Positions 20,291 to 31,690 of a DNA stretch of 64,000 nt are shown here, piece by piece. The notes under the pieces were generated by a model, which worked only from the letters and a program-made list of their open reading frames with translations, was not told the DNA's origin and did no database searches. Within the stretch, counting starts at the first letter, position 1. Every line of letters starts with the position of its first letter. Source of the stretch: Reticulitermes speratus (taxonomy: Eukaryota > Arthropoda > Insecta > Blattodea > Rhinotermitidae); contig JAJKFL010000042.1 in the NCBI GenBank assembly GCA_021186555.1, positions 44,548,980 to 44,612,979 on the forward strand, written 5' to 3'. A program made the position numbers and the translations under genes.

Positions 20291-21469
20291 ACTACATACT
20301 ACTAATGCAAAGCTGGAACAGAGACGCCAACGTCCGAATGGCACTTCCATCATACAGCAGTCATGCTTGCCGTGTTTGTCTTTCAGTATCTTACCCTTTT
20401 AAAGCATAGTGGTTACTTTACATACCGTCAGGTTTAACAGTCAAAAATTCTACATGGTGCTTACATTGCTTTATGTGTTTTGTATTGATCTCAGAGCAAG
20501 GAGCAACTTTTACTTTATACATCATTAACTGATTGGTTTTTTATAACCGATGAGTAAGGTAGTGTTGTTTCTGTGTCCAAAGTTTTTCACTACAATTACG
20601 ATCCGGAGTATCTTCTACATGGCGGCCAGGGTTAAGTTCCTGCTCATAGGCGATAATGGACGTTGGTTAAAGGCACAACAGTTTACTATTCTTGTATTCT
20701 CTATTGATGTAACTTGGTACTGTCAATAAAGCTTTTAATAATAAAAATAACCGATGTGGAGAGTGTTTACTGCGCGGTACGAACTGAGTCCTAATATGAA
20801 ACAGATTACATTTCGTCTTTAAAGGGTTAACTCGTCATTGCAAGTATCGTATTCTTACTGAAATCGGTCGAGTCTGCAACCTAACGCCGTGCTGGAGCTG
20901 CAACTTCTCCTGCAGTACTGCTAGGCGTGCAGCCTAACGGCGCTCTGATGCTGCTCTTACTGTTTTCCATTAAAAATGATTTTTAAAACAGACTTTTGTC
21001 GTAGTGTTGGAATACAGAAAGATGTGTTTACGTCAGGAATTTAGGGTAAGGTGTTTAAATAAGTATTTTAGTGAACTGTGCTGTAGAGGAATTCAGTGCG
21101 TTTGTGCGTGTCACGTCGTGTTAGACTATCGTAAGGTCTTGTCAAGTTTTTGAACACAGATGCCGCAGATATTTGTATGGAACTCTGGTTGGTTTCAGAG
21201 TTTGGAGCTTTAGATCTGCCTTTAAGTATCACAGCGTAAAATCCCTTACGCCCTGCTGGAACCTCTGAACAACAAAGTCGCAGAATTATGAGACGGTATG
21301 TTGACGAGATCGACATAAATACAGACGTAGGCGTACTCTACGCTTCCCACCGCCCCCTGAACCACGTTCAAAACAGTTCAGACGTTACATAATAAACGAG
21401 TCGTTACCCTGTTACGTATCCATTGTACTCTTTCGCGTACAGCAAATATTTTTCCTGTGCGTGCCATTA
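20291..21469. other. No recognisable feature
   Basis: CTGTCAATAAAGCTTTTAAT near 20728 could be a polyadenylation-like end of an old retroelement (AATAAA), but nothing coding precedes it. Confidence 0.4.
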
Positions 21470-21705
21470 AGGTATGTGGGGAATGGAGTGTAGTTCCACG
21501 CATTCTTAACCAGGGGACTAGATGAAGATAAAGATTGCTTCACGCTGCGGTCGATTTTTCTGCAGTAAAAATCACTGACGCCCATAGATTAAGCTAGGTG
21601 GATCCAAGAGCCGGCCTGGGCGGTTTGCAGGGAATCAAGGCACATTTACTCGGTTGTACAGTCCGTAGCCTGGTTACTATACTCACTGAGCTATCCCGTC
21701 TCTAT
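21470..21705 (-). mobile_element. tRNA-derived SINE, family B, diverged
   Basis: GTGCCATTAAGGTATGTGGG, TGTAGTTCCACGCATTCTTA and AACCAGGGGACTAGATGAAG match the minus-strand tail. GATCCAAGAGCCGGCCTGGG and ACTATACTCACTGAGCTATC match the body and head. Box B is lost. Confidence 0.7.
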
Positions 21706-21971
21706 TTCGCCTTCAGTAGCATCCAGAATTAATATGCCTAAGTATTACCCGATGTCGCGGTCAGATGTCATTTATATGTGAAACGGCATGAGTTCAAATC
21801 CCGACACAGAAATACCAGCTGTTCTGAGTCTTTTTTTCATGGGTTTTCACGGTCATTCAAGGAGAGTGTCACGAGAGTGTCTCGTAATAACCGCGATCGC
21901 CTTACTCAACGTTTTGTCCAATTTGCTAGTCATTAACATAACATTCATGGCAACTTCTGTAGCTATATTTT

Positions 21972-22195
21972 TTTTCCTTGGCGCAACAGTCCCTAGTGGG
22001 CCAGGGCCTCCTCATTAGCGAAGCTTCACGATCACACTCAAGACACGCCACACTCGGTAGGACTCTACCTGACAACACACAACACTCGCAAGAGACTGAC
22101 ATTCATGCCTCCGACGGGATTCGAACCCGCAATCCCAGCAAGCGATCGGCCGTAGACCCATGCCTTATACCGCGCGGCCACGGACCGCCGTTGCT
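21972..22195 (-). mobile_element. tRNA-derived SINE, family D
   Basis: Minus copy: GCGCAACAGTCCCTAGTGGG, TCCTCATTAGCGAAGCTTCA, a body shortened at ggactctacctg (an internal deletion), box B GGGATTCGAACCCGC, and head inverse TTATACCGCGCGGCCACGG. Possible weak target-site duplication GTAGCTATAT / GTTGCTATAG. Confidence 0.82.
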
Positions 22196-22721
22196 ATAGT
22201 ATACTGAGCAATTTGTAGCTGCTGGTGTCGCTGTATCCGGAGCTATTCAGAGGAGGCCTGTCAATAAACAAAGGAACAGACACGGTGAAGTTTGTCTAAG
22301 AAGCAAACAGGCGCGGTAAATTTGTCTATAACGGAATTAGCATTTTTAGCACGAGTTTATCTGTTTTGTATTTAATAATTCAGCATCACAGAAGACAGCG
22401 TTTCACTATGAAGACGAACCATTTAGCACTAGTACGTACTATATATGCAGTCTATGCTTTAGTCGGCAGAGCTATGCTTTTACTAAAATATAACCACTTG
22501 CTATATGTTTCGACGTTTTCTGCTGGCCGTAGGGTAAATTCAGTTACAAAATTTAAAAGTATACAAACATTCAGTGCCACACTACTTTCGGATCCCAGAT
22601 TTTTATCATTCATATAAGTATTATGAAGTTTTTTTTTGTTGTGAAGGGCCCCGCAGCAGATGCTACGGACGCACCGCAGCCTTAAGGCTTATTTTGCAAC
22701 CCTGTGATGGACATGATTAGT

Positions 22722-22903
22722 TTTTTTCGTTTTTCCGGTTACTGGAGTGGAATGAAATTGACAGGGGAAGACCGAAGTACTTGGGGAAAAACGTGTCCCA
22801 TTGCCACTTCGTCCACCACAAATCCCACATGGACTGACACGGGATCGAACCCAGGCTCCCGTGATGAGAGGCCGACGACTAACCGCCTGAGCCATGGCAC
22901 GGC
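22722..22903 (-). mobile_element. tRNA-derived SINE, family E (left copy)
   Basis: Reverse strand reads GCCATGGCTCAGGCGGTTAG (box A), GGGTTCGATCCCGTGTCAG (box B), GGGATTTGTGGTGGACGAAG, then GTCAATTTCATTCCACTCC. This is the cleanest family E copy. Part of the duplicated segment. Confidence 0.88.
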
Positions 22904-23501
22904 CAAATGTTATGAAGTTGCATGTATTCAAAACTTATTTCAATCTACGTGATGTCTATATCACATTAGTATTCGTTAACTCTTTGCAGGGCTTTTGGTT
23001 CGAAATTGTCATTGTTACTTTGGACCGGTGCGTATCCGTGTACTTTGTCGTGTGTATGTGTTCTCTTTATATGTAACACGTGTGGGTATTATTTGTATAT
23101 TGTGTAGTTTCTTCTCTATTTGTGTGTAATATGTTGCAGGGTCATACACTTTGTACAACACACGTCACACCGTAACAGCAAATTGTAGAGCTGAAAACAA
23201 AAGCGACACATATACAGTGAAGTACATGAGATGTTACATATTATGTAAATAATAACATGACGTGTTACATATAAAGAGAATACATATAAACGAAGAAGCA
23301 CCGTGGTTCAGTACTGATCCAACGTCCACATGAAAACTTTTAGCGAAGTTAGTGACATCTAGACGCGTGTTTTTAACTTAAAATAGGTTTTAAATGTGTT
23401 TTAATTCCACAATTTTTACATACATGATAAGGTATGGGACCCCAATGTAGTGTTGACACCACACGTTTGTATTCGTTTTAAATTTTGATTATTTAACATA
23501 C

Positions 23502-23540
23502 CTGAAAATGACTGGAAATTGTCGAAACATGTAGCAAGTT
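23502..23540 (+). ncRNA. Hammerhead-like motif, core damaged
   Basis: CTGAAAA (23502-23508) has A where G8 should be. Stem II is GAC/GTC, then GAAACATGTAGC. Stem I pairing is poor. It lies 122 bp upstream of a second motif in the same orientation, and is probably inactive. Repeated at about 26879-26917 in the right duplication unit. Confidence 0.5.
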
Positions 23541-23623
23541 GTATTTTAACCGTTCAAAAACTTTGGGGTTTAAATTCCAACTTCTGGGTATTGGCTGCCC
23601 TTATATTGAGTGTTTTTATATCA

Positions 23624-23663
23624 TACACCCGATGATGGTCGAACGGCCGAAACATGTAGCGTA
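23624..23663 (+). ncRNA. Hammerhead ribozyme motif, one core substitution
   Basis: The core reads CCGATGA (23629-23635), so U4 is C. Stem II is GGTC/GGCC around gaac, GAAA at 23649-23652, stem III ACATGT, A at the cleavage position (23658). Stem I pairs four of five positions (TACAC with GCGTA). The direct-repeat arrangement with the motif 122 bp upstream recalls the tandem terminal repeats of Penelope-like elements. Confidence 0.55.
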
Positions 23664-24081
23664 AGAATAATTTTAGTGAATATAGGTTGTGTTGAACGGA
23701 ACATATATAGTAGTTTGTTTTATTCTATGTGAAAAACGTGATGGATCGTGTTAAGTTTATTGTACACGGTGTTTTGACTCAAGCTCTTGTTTTGTAGTTT
23801 CGTCATTCCCTCTACTTAGACAATGTACTACTTGGCCAGGGTCAAATTAGGATTGCTGCTTTCTCCTATATAATTCCCAGTTTGTTGTTAACTAATCATT
23901 TACCGCCCTGTCTTCCAAAAGCACCTGATCAACAGGTGACAAGGCTTGAATACGGATATATCAATGAGGAAGCTACTAACTGTTAATAAGATTGTGGGTA
24001 CCCTTTTATATATGATTAAATGTAAGTGGGAAAAACAAGAAGCGGAAAACAGATGTGAGGTAGGAAGAACACGAACTATAA

Positions 24082-25533
24082 GCAATCGGGAGAAATAAAT
24101 CCGTCGGACCAGATGGCATTCCTGGGGAAATTTTAAAGTTAGGTGGGGAAGCCATGATTCCATACCTCGCGAGATTACTAGATATAACGATGAACAACAA
24201 TTCTATCCCAGGGGACTGGAAAAAAGCTATAGTGGTTCCTATTTATAAAGGGGGAGATCGATCGGTAGTGGGAAACTATAGACCGGTCAGTTTAACCTCA
24301 GTAGTTTGCAAACAAATGGAGCACGTTATAGCAGGGTATCTAAGGCAAGTCTGGGAAATGAGTGAGTGGTTATATGAGGGTCAGCATGGATTTAGACCAG
24401 GGTACTCATGCGAAAGCCAAGTAGTCACAGTTTGTCAAGATATTGCTGATTCATTGGACGAGGGAGTCAGGACTGACGCGATTATAATAGATTTTTCAAA
24501 GGCTTTTGATTTAGTCCCACATGATAGGCTGCTTTCAAAAATTGCGGAAACCGGTGTGGACTTGAGGGTAGTGGTGTGGATAAAGGAATTTCTGTTAGGA
24601 CGTTCGCAAAGAGTTAGAGTAGACGGACAACTATCTGATGAAGTCAGAGTAACGTCGGGAGTGCCGCAAGGGAGCGTATTAGGTCCGTTGCTCTTCCTCG
24701 CTTATGTTAATGATATTTGGAGAAACATTGAGTCAAATATACGGCTTTTCGCTGATGATTGTATAATATACAGGAGAATAATCGATAGTAATGACATTGA
24801 AAATTTGCAGACAGACTTAAATAGATTAGGAGAATGGGCGGTTGAAAATGAAATGAGGATAAATCCAGGTAAGAGTAAAGCAGTAAGCTTCAATAGAGCT
24901 AGGGTGAAAGGTAAACTGAGGTATTGTATTGGGGATCAACTAATTCCAGAGGCAAATAGCTTTAAGTATTTAGGAATAATTATACGCAGCGACCTAAGCT
25001 GGGCAGATCATGTAAATTATACACTAAGAAAATCATGGAAGGCTCTTCATTTCGTAATGCGTATACTCAAAAGGGCAAATAATAATACGAAAAGTTTAGC
25101 TTATACGGCACTTGTGAGACCGATACTTGAGTATGGAGCGGTGTGTTGGGACCCATACAGAGAAGGTCAGGTAAGCGCTTTGAATCGCGTGCAAAAGAGA
25201 GCCTCAAAATTTGCAAATAATACAAATGAATCGGGTTGGGAAACATTGACACAGCGTAGAGCGATAGCTCGAATATGCGCCCTTTTCAAAGCATACACCG
25301 GGGGACGGGCTTGGAAAACAATAGGGGATAGACTGCTAAAACCATGCTACCTGGGTAGGGACGATCATAGTAGGAAAATTAGGATTAGGAAACAAAGAAC
25401 AGATGTAGGTAAATATTCCTTTGTAAATAGGACCATAAAAAGCTGGAACCAATTACCTCCAAGCGTACTAGCGACTTTCCCCTGTAAATTAAGCTCTTTT
25501 AAAAAAAGGGTCAAGAACGTCATTAAAAGCTAA
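24082..25533 (+). CDS. CR1/Jockey-type non-LTR retrotransposon reverse transcriptase, 5'-truncated
   Basis: The first Met gives 459 aa from 24154, but homology runs upstream in frame to about 24082 (NKSVGPDGIPGEILKLGGEA), so this ATG is not a natural start. Motifs counted from that Met: PIYKGGDRSVVGNYRPVSLT at 29-48; IIDFSKAFDLVPHDRL with catalytic Asp at 113; GVPQGSVLGPLLF at 169-181; and the catalytic pair in FADD at 199-202, where Phe replaces the more usual Tyr. A thumb/C-terminal region follows to FKKRVKNVIKS at 25533. The endonuclease domain and ORF1 are absent, so the insertion is dead unless helped in trans. It reverse-transcribes LINE RNA at the target site. The 3' region is cut by the duplication boundary; the right-hand copy retains it. 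The superfamily is sure, the clade (CR1, L2 or Jockey) is not. Confidence 0.9.
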   Translation, partial: AIGRNKSVGPDGIPGEILKLGGEAMIPYLARLLDITMNNNSIPGDWKKAIVVPIYKGGDRSVVGNYRPVSLTSVVCKQMEHVIAGYLRQVWEMSEWLYEGQHGFRPGYSCESQVVTVCQDIADSLDEGVRTDAIIIDFSKAFDLVPHDRLLSKIAETGVDLRVVVWIKEFLLGRSQRVRVDGQLSDEVRVTSGVPQGSVLGPLLFLAYVNDIWRNIESNIRLFADDCIIYRRIIDSNDIENLQTDLNRLGEWAVENEMRINPGKSKAVSFNRARVKGKLRYCIGDQLIPEANSFKYLGIIIRSDLSWADHVNYTLRKSWKALHFVMRILKRANNNTKSLAYTALVRPILEYGAVCWDPYREGQVSALNRVQKRASKFANNTNESGWETLTQRRAIARICALFKAYTGGRAWKTIGDRLLKPCYLGRDDHSRKIRIRKQRTDVGKYSFVNRTIKSWNQLPPSVLATFPCKLSSFKKRVKNVIKS

Positions 25534-26096
25534 GGATTTTTAAGTGGAGATTAAATAAAAATAAGGGATGTGAAGTGAAGGGGTGTGAAGTGATGTGAAG
25601 TGAAGTGCTCTGGTTTCGAAGTGAAGTGAAGTGAATTAAGTTCTTGGGGGATATAATTAGCATGTACTTTGTCTAAGAAGCAAACTGGCGCGGTAAATTT
25701 GTCATATAACGAATTAGCATTTTTAGCACGAGTTTATCTGTTTTGTATTTATAATTCTGCATCACAGAAGACAGCGTTTCACTATGATGACGAACAATGT
25801 AGCACTAGTACGGTTATTAAAAAAAAAAAACCTATATATGCAGTCTAGCTTTAGTCGGCAGAGCTATGCTTTTTACTAAAAATATAAACCATATTGCTAT
25901 TTGTTTCGACGTTTTCTGCTGGCCGTGGGTAATCAGTTAAAAAATTTAAAAGTTACAAACATCAGTGCCACCACTTTCGGACCCCCAGTTTTTTTCATTC
26001 TAAAGATTATGAAGTTTTTTTTTGTTTGGGGGGCCCCCAGCAATGTACGGAGCACCGCACCTTTAAAGGCTTATTTTGCAACCCTGTGATGGACAT

Positions 26097-26283
26097 GATT
26101 AGTTTTTTTCGTTTTTCCGGTTACTGGAGTGGAATGAAATTGACAGGGGAAGACCGAAGTACTTGGGGAAAAACGTGTCCCATTGCCACTTCGTCCACCA
26201 CAAATCCACATGGACTGACACGGGATCGAACCAGGCTCCCGTGATGAGAGGCCGACGACTAACCGCCTGAGCCATGGCACGGC
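26097..26283 (-). mobile_element. tRNA-derived SINE, family E (right copy)
   Basis: Same element as at 22722-22903, with single-base losses (AAATCCACATGG for AAATCCCACATGG; GAACCAGG for GAACCCAGG). Confidence 0.87.
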
Positions 26284-27000
26284 CAAATGTTATGAAGTTG
26301 CATGTATTCAAAACTTATTTCAATCTACGTGATGTCTATATCACATTAGTATTCGTTAACTTTTGCAGGCTTTTGGTTCGAAATTGTCATTGTTACTTTG
26401 GACCGGTGCGTATCCGTGTACTTTGTCGTGTGTATGTGTTCTCTTTATATGTAACACGTGTGGGTATTATTTGTATATTGTGTAGTTTCTTCTCTATTTG
26501 TGTGTAATATGTTGCAGGGTCATACACTTTGTACAACACACGTCACACCGTAACAGCAAATTGTAGAGCTGAAAACAAAAGCGACACATATACAGTGAAG
26601 TACATGAGATGTTACATATTATGTAAATAATAACATGACGTGTTACATATAAAGAGAATACATATAAACGAAGAAGCACCGTGGTTCAGTACTGATCCAA
26701 CGTCCACATGAAAACTTTTAGCGAAGTTAGTGACATCTAGACGCGTGTTTTTAACTTAAAATAGGTTTTAAATGTGTTTTAATTCCACAATTTTTACATA
26801 CATGATAAGGTATGGGACCCCAATGTAGTGTTGACACCACACGTTTGTATTCGTTTTAAATTTTGATTATTTAACATACCTGAAAATGACTGGAAATTGT
26901 CGAAACATGTAGCAAGTTGTATTTTAACCGTTCAAAAACTTTGGGTTTAAATTCCAACTTCTGGGTATTGGCTGCCCTTATATTGAGTGTTTTTATATCA

Positions 27001-27040
27001 TACACCCGATGATGGTCGAACGGCCGAAACATGTAGCGTA
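27001..27040 (+). ncRNA. Hammerhead motif, duplicate of 23624-23663
   Basis: Identical in the core, stem II, GAAA and ACATGT. It shares the C substitution at core position 4. Confidence 0.5.
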
Positions 27041-27459
27041 AGAATAATTTTAGTGAATATAGGTTGTGTTGAACGGAACATATATAGTAGTTTGTTTTAT
27101 TCTATGTGAAAAACGTGATGGATCGTGTTAAGTTTATTGTACACGGTGTTTTGACTCAAGCTCTTGTTTTGTAGTTTCGTCATTCCCTCTACTTAGACAA
27201 TGTACTACTTGGCCAGGGTCAAATTAGGATTGCTGCTTTCTCCTATATAATTCCCAGTTTGTTGTTAACTAATCATTTACCGCCCTGTCTTCCAAAAGCA
27301 CCTGATCAACAGGTGACAAGGCTTGAATACGGATATATCAATGAGGAAGCTACTAACTGTTAATAAGATTGTGGGTACCCTTTTATATATGATTAAATGT
27401 AAGTGGGAAAAACAAGAAGCGGAAAACAGATGTGAGGTAGGAAGAACACGAACTATAAG

Positions 27460-28905
27460 CAATCGGGAGAAATAAATCCGTCGGACCAGATGGCATTCCT
27501 GGGGAAATTTTAAAGTTAGGTGGGGAAGCCATGATTCCATACCTCGCGAGATTACTAGATATAACGATGAACAACATTCTATCCCAGGGACTGGAAAAAA
27601 GCTATAGTGGTTCCTATTTATAAAGGGGGAGATCGATCGGTAGTGGGAAACTATAGACCGGTCAGTTTAACCTCAGTAGTTTGCAAACAAATGGAGCACG
27701 TTATAGCAGGGTATCTAAGGCAAGTCTGGGAAATGAGTGAGTGGTTATATGAGGGTCAGCATGGATTTAGACCAGGGTACTCATGCGAAAGCCAAGTAGT
27801 CACAGTTTGTCAAGATATTGCTGATTCATTGGACGAGGGAGTCAGGACTGACGCGATTATAATAGATTTTTCAAAGGCTTTTGATTTAGTCCCACATGAT
27901 AGGCTGCTTTCAAAAATTGCGGAAACCGGTGTGGACTTGAGGTAGTGGTGTGGATAAAGGAATTTCTGTTAGGACGTTCGCAAAGAGTTAGAGTAGACGG
28001 ACAACTATCTGATGAAGTCAGAGTAACGTCGGGAGTGCCGCAAGGGAGCGTATTAGGTCCGTTGCTCTTCCTCGCTTATGTTAATGATATTTGGAGAAAC
28101 ATTGAGTCAAATATACGGCTTTTCGCTGATGATTGTATAATATACAGGAGAATAATCGATAGTAATGACATTGAAAATTTGCAGACAGACTTAAATAGAT
28201 TAGGAGAATGGGCGGTTGAAAATGAAATGAGGATAAATCCAGGTAAGAGTAAAGCAGTAAGCTTCAATAGAGCTAGGGTGAAAGTAAACTGAGGTATTGT
28301 ATTGGGGATCAACTAATTCCAGAGGCAAATAGCTTTAAGTATTTAGGAATAATTATACGCAGCGACCTAAGCTGGCAGATCATGTAAATTATACACTAAG
28401 AAAATCATGGAAGGCTCTTCATTTCGTAATGCGTATACTCAAAAGGGCAAATAATAATACGAAAAGTTTAGCTTATACGGCACTTGTGAGACCGATACTT
28501 GAGTATGGAGCGGTGTGTTGGGACCCATACAGAGAAGGTCAGGTAAGCGCTTTGAATCGCGTGCAAAAGAGAGCCTCAAAATTTGCAAATAATACAAATG
28601 AATCGGGTTGGGAAACATTGACACAGCGTAGAGCGATAGCTCGAATATGCGCCCTTTTCAAAGCATACACCGGGGGACGGGCTTGGAAAACAATAGGGGA
28701 TAGACTGCTAAAACCATGCTACCTGGGTAGGGACGATCATAGTAGGAAAATTAGGATTAGGAAACAAAGAACAGATGTAGGTAAATATTCCTTTGTAAAT
28801 AGGACCATAAAAAGCTGGAACCAATTACCTCCAAGCGTACTAGCGACTTTCCCCTGTAAATTAAGCTCTTTTAAAAAAAGGGTCAAGAACGTCATTAAAA
28901 GCTAA
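27460..28905 (+). pseudogene. Second copy of the LINE reverse transcriptase, frameshifted
   Basis: The same protein as at 24082-25533, broken into pieces. Open stretches are 27607-27945 (through the IIDFSKAFDL motif), 27945-28292 (GVPQGS and FADD) and 28429-28905 (C-terminus). Breaks fall near 27575-27590, 27941, 28284 and 28373. Each is a missing single base relative to the left copy, mostly in short homopolymers. I see no clear amino-acid substitution between the copies in the open stretches. Either a very young duplication with rapid indels, or an assembly artefact. Confidence 0.88.
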
Positions 28906-30020
28906 GGATTTTTAAGTGGAGATTAAATAAAAATAAGGGATGTGAAGTGAAGGGGTGTGAAGTGATGTGAAGTGAAGTGCTCTGGTTTCGAAGTGAAGTG
29001 AAGTGAATTAAGTTCTTGGGGGATATAATTAGCATGTACTTTGGTCTGACTTTATACTGAGGATATTTTAACGCACTGAAATTAATTAATGTGTGGGTGT
29101 TTTTTGTATTGTGCTTGTTTAAAAAAAATTTTTTTAATTCTGTGTATGGGTGTTTTTGTAAGGTGTGGATGCTTTTGTAAGGTGTGGATGATTTGTAAGT
29201 TGTGGATGTTTTTGTAATGTGTGTAAGGTGTTCTAATATGTGTACTTGTATTTACTGTACGTATTTTGTTTACTGTATGTATTTTGTTTTGTATGTGTAA
29301 GGGTGGTTTAGTAAGGTGCGTACGGTTTTCTAATATGTGTATTTGTATTTACTGTATGTATTTTGTTTTGTATGTGTATGGGTGTTTTTGTAAGGTATGG
29401 ATGTATTTGTAAGGTGTGGATGTTTTTGTAAGGTGTGGATGCTTTTGTAAGGAGTGGATGCTTTTGTAAGGTGCAGATGTTTTTGTAATGTGTGTACGGT
29501 GTTCTAATGTGTGTACTTGTATTTACTGTATGTATTTAATTTTGTATGTGTATGGGTGTTTTTTTAAGGTGTGTACGGTGTTCTAATATGAGTACTTGTA
29601 TTTACTGTATGTATTTTGTTTTGTATGTGCATGGGTGTTTTTGTAAGGTGTGAACGGGGTTTTTCTAATATGTGTACTTGTATTTACCGTATGTATTTTG
29701 TTTTGTATGTGTATGGGTGTTTTTGTAAGGTGTGGATGTATTTGTAAGGTATGGATGTTTTTGTAAGGTGTGGATGCTTTTGTAAGGAGTGGATGCTTTT
29801 GCAAGGTGTGGATGTTTTTATAATGTGTGTACGGTGTTATAATGTGTGTACTTGTATTTACTGTATGTATTTTGTTTTGTAATTGTGTATAGTTTGTTTT
29901 GTATTGTTAATTTTATGTATATTTATATGTCCATTTGTATTGTGTGTACTAGTGTAAGGACTACTGCCACCGGGTGAAAACCCAATTGCAGTAAATAATA
30001 ATAATAATAATAATAAAAAT
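28906..30020 (+). mobile_element. LINE 3' region with TG-rich degenerate repeats and (AAT)n tail
   Basis: Following the pseudogene's stop come GTGAAGTGAAG repeats (28940-29010). A long TG-rich block (about 29090-29890) then cycles words such as TTTGTAAGGTGTGGATG and TACTTGTATTTACTGTATG with an irregular period. It ends ACTGCCACCGGGTGAAAACC, CAATTGCAGT and (AAT)n to about 30020. A CAATTGCAGTAAATAAT-type end with a triplet tail is usual for CR1-like LINE 3' ends, so I take this as the 3' end of the 27460-28905 element. Confidence 0.7.
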
Positions 30021-30032
30021 AATAATATAATG

Positions 30033-30671
30033 TGTGCATGAGGAATCTTCTTATACAGGCGCGACAACCTCATCCTTTGTAGGTTTTGGCCTTCTCAACT
30101 ATGACCTTCCATTTCTTCCTATCCTGGATGCAGTTTCTCCAGTTTTTGACATTTTGAATCCTCAAGTCTGCCATAACATCATCTTCCCATCTATTCTTCG
30201 GTCTTACACGCATTCGTATAGATATAGGCTTCCAGTTATAGATTATTTTAACCAATCTGTCATTTTCCATTCGGTACACATGCCCAAACCACCCTAGTCT
30301 TTGTGCTTTTATATGATTTACTATATTCTTATACTTTATTAGTTTATTAAGCTCTTCATTTGTTTTAATTCTCCATGAGCCATCCATGTTTTTACTTGGT
30401 CCAAAAATCCTTCTTAGTATCTTCCTTTCATATATGAGCAATTTTTGCTTCATTGCTTCTTTCAGGACCCATGTTTCAGAGCAATAGCTAACTACCGGTC
30501 TTATAACTGTTCTATAGAAATGTAATTTTACACTCTTTGCGATTAATTTACTTTTAAATAAGGTTTGGTTTGCATAATATCCTTTGTTACCTTGGATTAT
30601 CCTTGTTTTGATCTCTTCTTCTATTGTGTTATCTCCGTTTACGATTGATCCAAGGTATGTGCATGAGGAAT
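30033..30671 (-). mobile_element. 5'-truncated LINE fragment (reverse transcriptase C-terminus) with TSD
   Basis: The 14-bp duplication TGTGCATGAGGAAT is at 30033-30046 and 30658-30671. Between them the minus strand reads TYLGSIVNGDNTIEEEIKTR, KLHFYRTVIRPVVSYCSETW, then LGWFGHVYRMENDRLVKIIY and RPKNRWEDDVMADLRIQNVK, ending EKAKTYKG at the stop at 30070. This is the post-catalytic C-terminal region of an arthropod LINE protein different from the 24-kb LINE. The YADD motif is upstream and missing. The open frame continues past the TSD to 30825 only by chance. Confidence 0.88.
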
Positions 30672-31239
30672 AGGCTGCGTAATGAAATACTGGACCTAGA
30701 AAATAAAACACAAGACGATAGACGAGAAGCACAAGATAACGTGTGATAAACGGTATGAAATTTGATATTAATATAAGGGATTTGTGCCGCAGGAAAGCTG
30801 GTGTTAGCAGCCGTGTTCTTGGCAATGTGACTTAAAGAGTAATCTGAAATGTTGAACACGATGTCGAACAAACAAAAGGTGTATACTCGTAAAGACACCT
30901 TAAAGCAAAGCTTCTGCCATGCGTGAATGTTCACCACGTCACAGACACGCAGAGGACACTGGTGATATATCTCCATGCATTATTAACTTTGGCGGTACAA
31001 TGTTCAGCTTTGCTATAGTTTTCCTTCATCTCGGTTTTCCCGGGACAGTCCCAATTGTATGGGTTTTAAAGAGCTCTGTCACGGTGTCCCCCAAAATTCG
31101 GTTCGGGATGCCAAGTATCCCGGGGTTTTCCCAAGTCATAAAAGTAAGATATTCTGACGATGCCTGCGAAAATTTTGACTTTCCCACGGTGGGAGAAAAC
31201 ATCTATAGGACTAGGACAGCAATCAACCGGTCCTGGCAA
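30672..31239. other. Unrecognised; GC-rich tract
   Basis: 30919-31275 holds a 118-codon open frame and words such as TTCCCGGGACAGTCCCAATT and TATCCCGGGGTTTTCCC, possibly the ends of an old transposon. I cannot assign it. Confidence 0.35.
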
Positions 31240-31690
31240 GTAGGAATAGTGGCGGGAGAGGAATGGGAAGGATAGTGATGAAACAGTCTGGACTGAGACT
31301 GTGAAAGATGAGGAACGGATATATATAAAGAAAAATCAGCAAGTTAACTAGTGTCTCACCCACCCCCAACTAGCGCCGCACCCACCCCTAGCGCCGGTCA
31401 AGAATGATAGAGCTATACTCACTCCCTTGGGCCTCATGGCTGTTACAGGAAAACGTTACTTTTTTTAACTTAGTGTCTGTTTTGAGTAATATTATTACCT
31501 TTATTTTTTTTTACTTTTGAAAGCCATTTGTTATAATTTTTTTTGTCTGAGTTGTTTTAGATTACGTTACGTGACGGGTTAAAATTTTGTCTTCTACCTA
31601 CCCCCTGCCACCCAGATGTTAAGTGTCCCGGTTTTTGGTTTTTTAAAAAGTAAGATTCCAATCTTTACCCCCGGTGAACCTTGACACACA
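31240..31690 (+). repeat. Unclassified dispersed repeat X, copy 1, with a nested SINE B fragment
   Basis: Shares GGAACGGATATAT..GAAGAAAAATCAG, ..GGGTTAAAATTTTGTCTT and CCCGGTTTTTGG..TTTAAAAA with 33830-34150 in the same orientation. A headless SINE B (about 31357-31467: TAGCGCCGGTCAAGAATGAT, GGGCCTCATGGCTGTTACAG) is inserted, with AACTAGTGTCT on the left and AACTTAGTGTCT on the right as target-site duplication. Confidence 0.65.

Larger units (their letters stand above)
22291..25670. repeat. Tandem duplication, left unit (about 3.38 kb)
   Basis: The segment starting TTTGTCTAAGAAGCAAAC at 22291 and ending GCATGTACTTT near 25670 recurs immediately at 25668-29042. The two units carry the same SINE E, the same two hammerhead motifs and the same LINE reverse transcriptase. 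Over most of the length the differences I see are single-base gains or losses. The first 400 bp differ more, including homopolymer length. Confidence 0.93.
25671..29042. repeat. Tandem duplication, right unit (about 3.37 kb)
   Basis: Second copy of the 22291-25670 segment. The junction at 25668-25671 joins GCATGTACTTT directly to GTCTAAGAAG. Relative to the left unit it has repeated one-base losses, for example at about 27577, 27941, 28284 and 28373. Past 29042 the sequence continues into the LINE 3' region, so the right unit keeps the original downstream flank. Confidence 0.92.

Noticed and set aside
24082-25533. A Penelope-type reverse transcriptase that would explain the hammerheads
   Set aside because: The motif set (IDFSKAFD, GVPQGS, FADD) and its C-terminal region are of the LINE CR1/Jockey type; no GIY-YIG domain is present.
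30672-30825. Extension of the 30-kb LINE protein to its upstream Met
   Set aside because: The target-site duplication at 30658-30671 marks the end of the insertion; the extra N-terminal residues are genomic flank.
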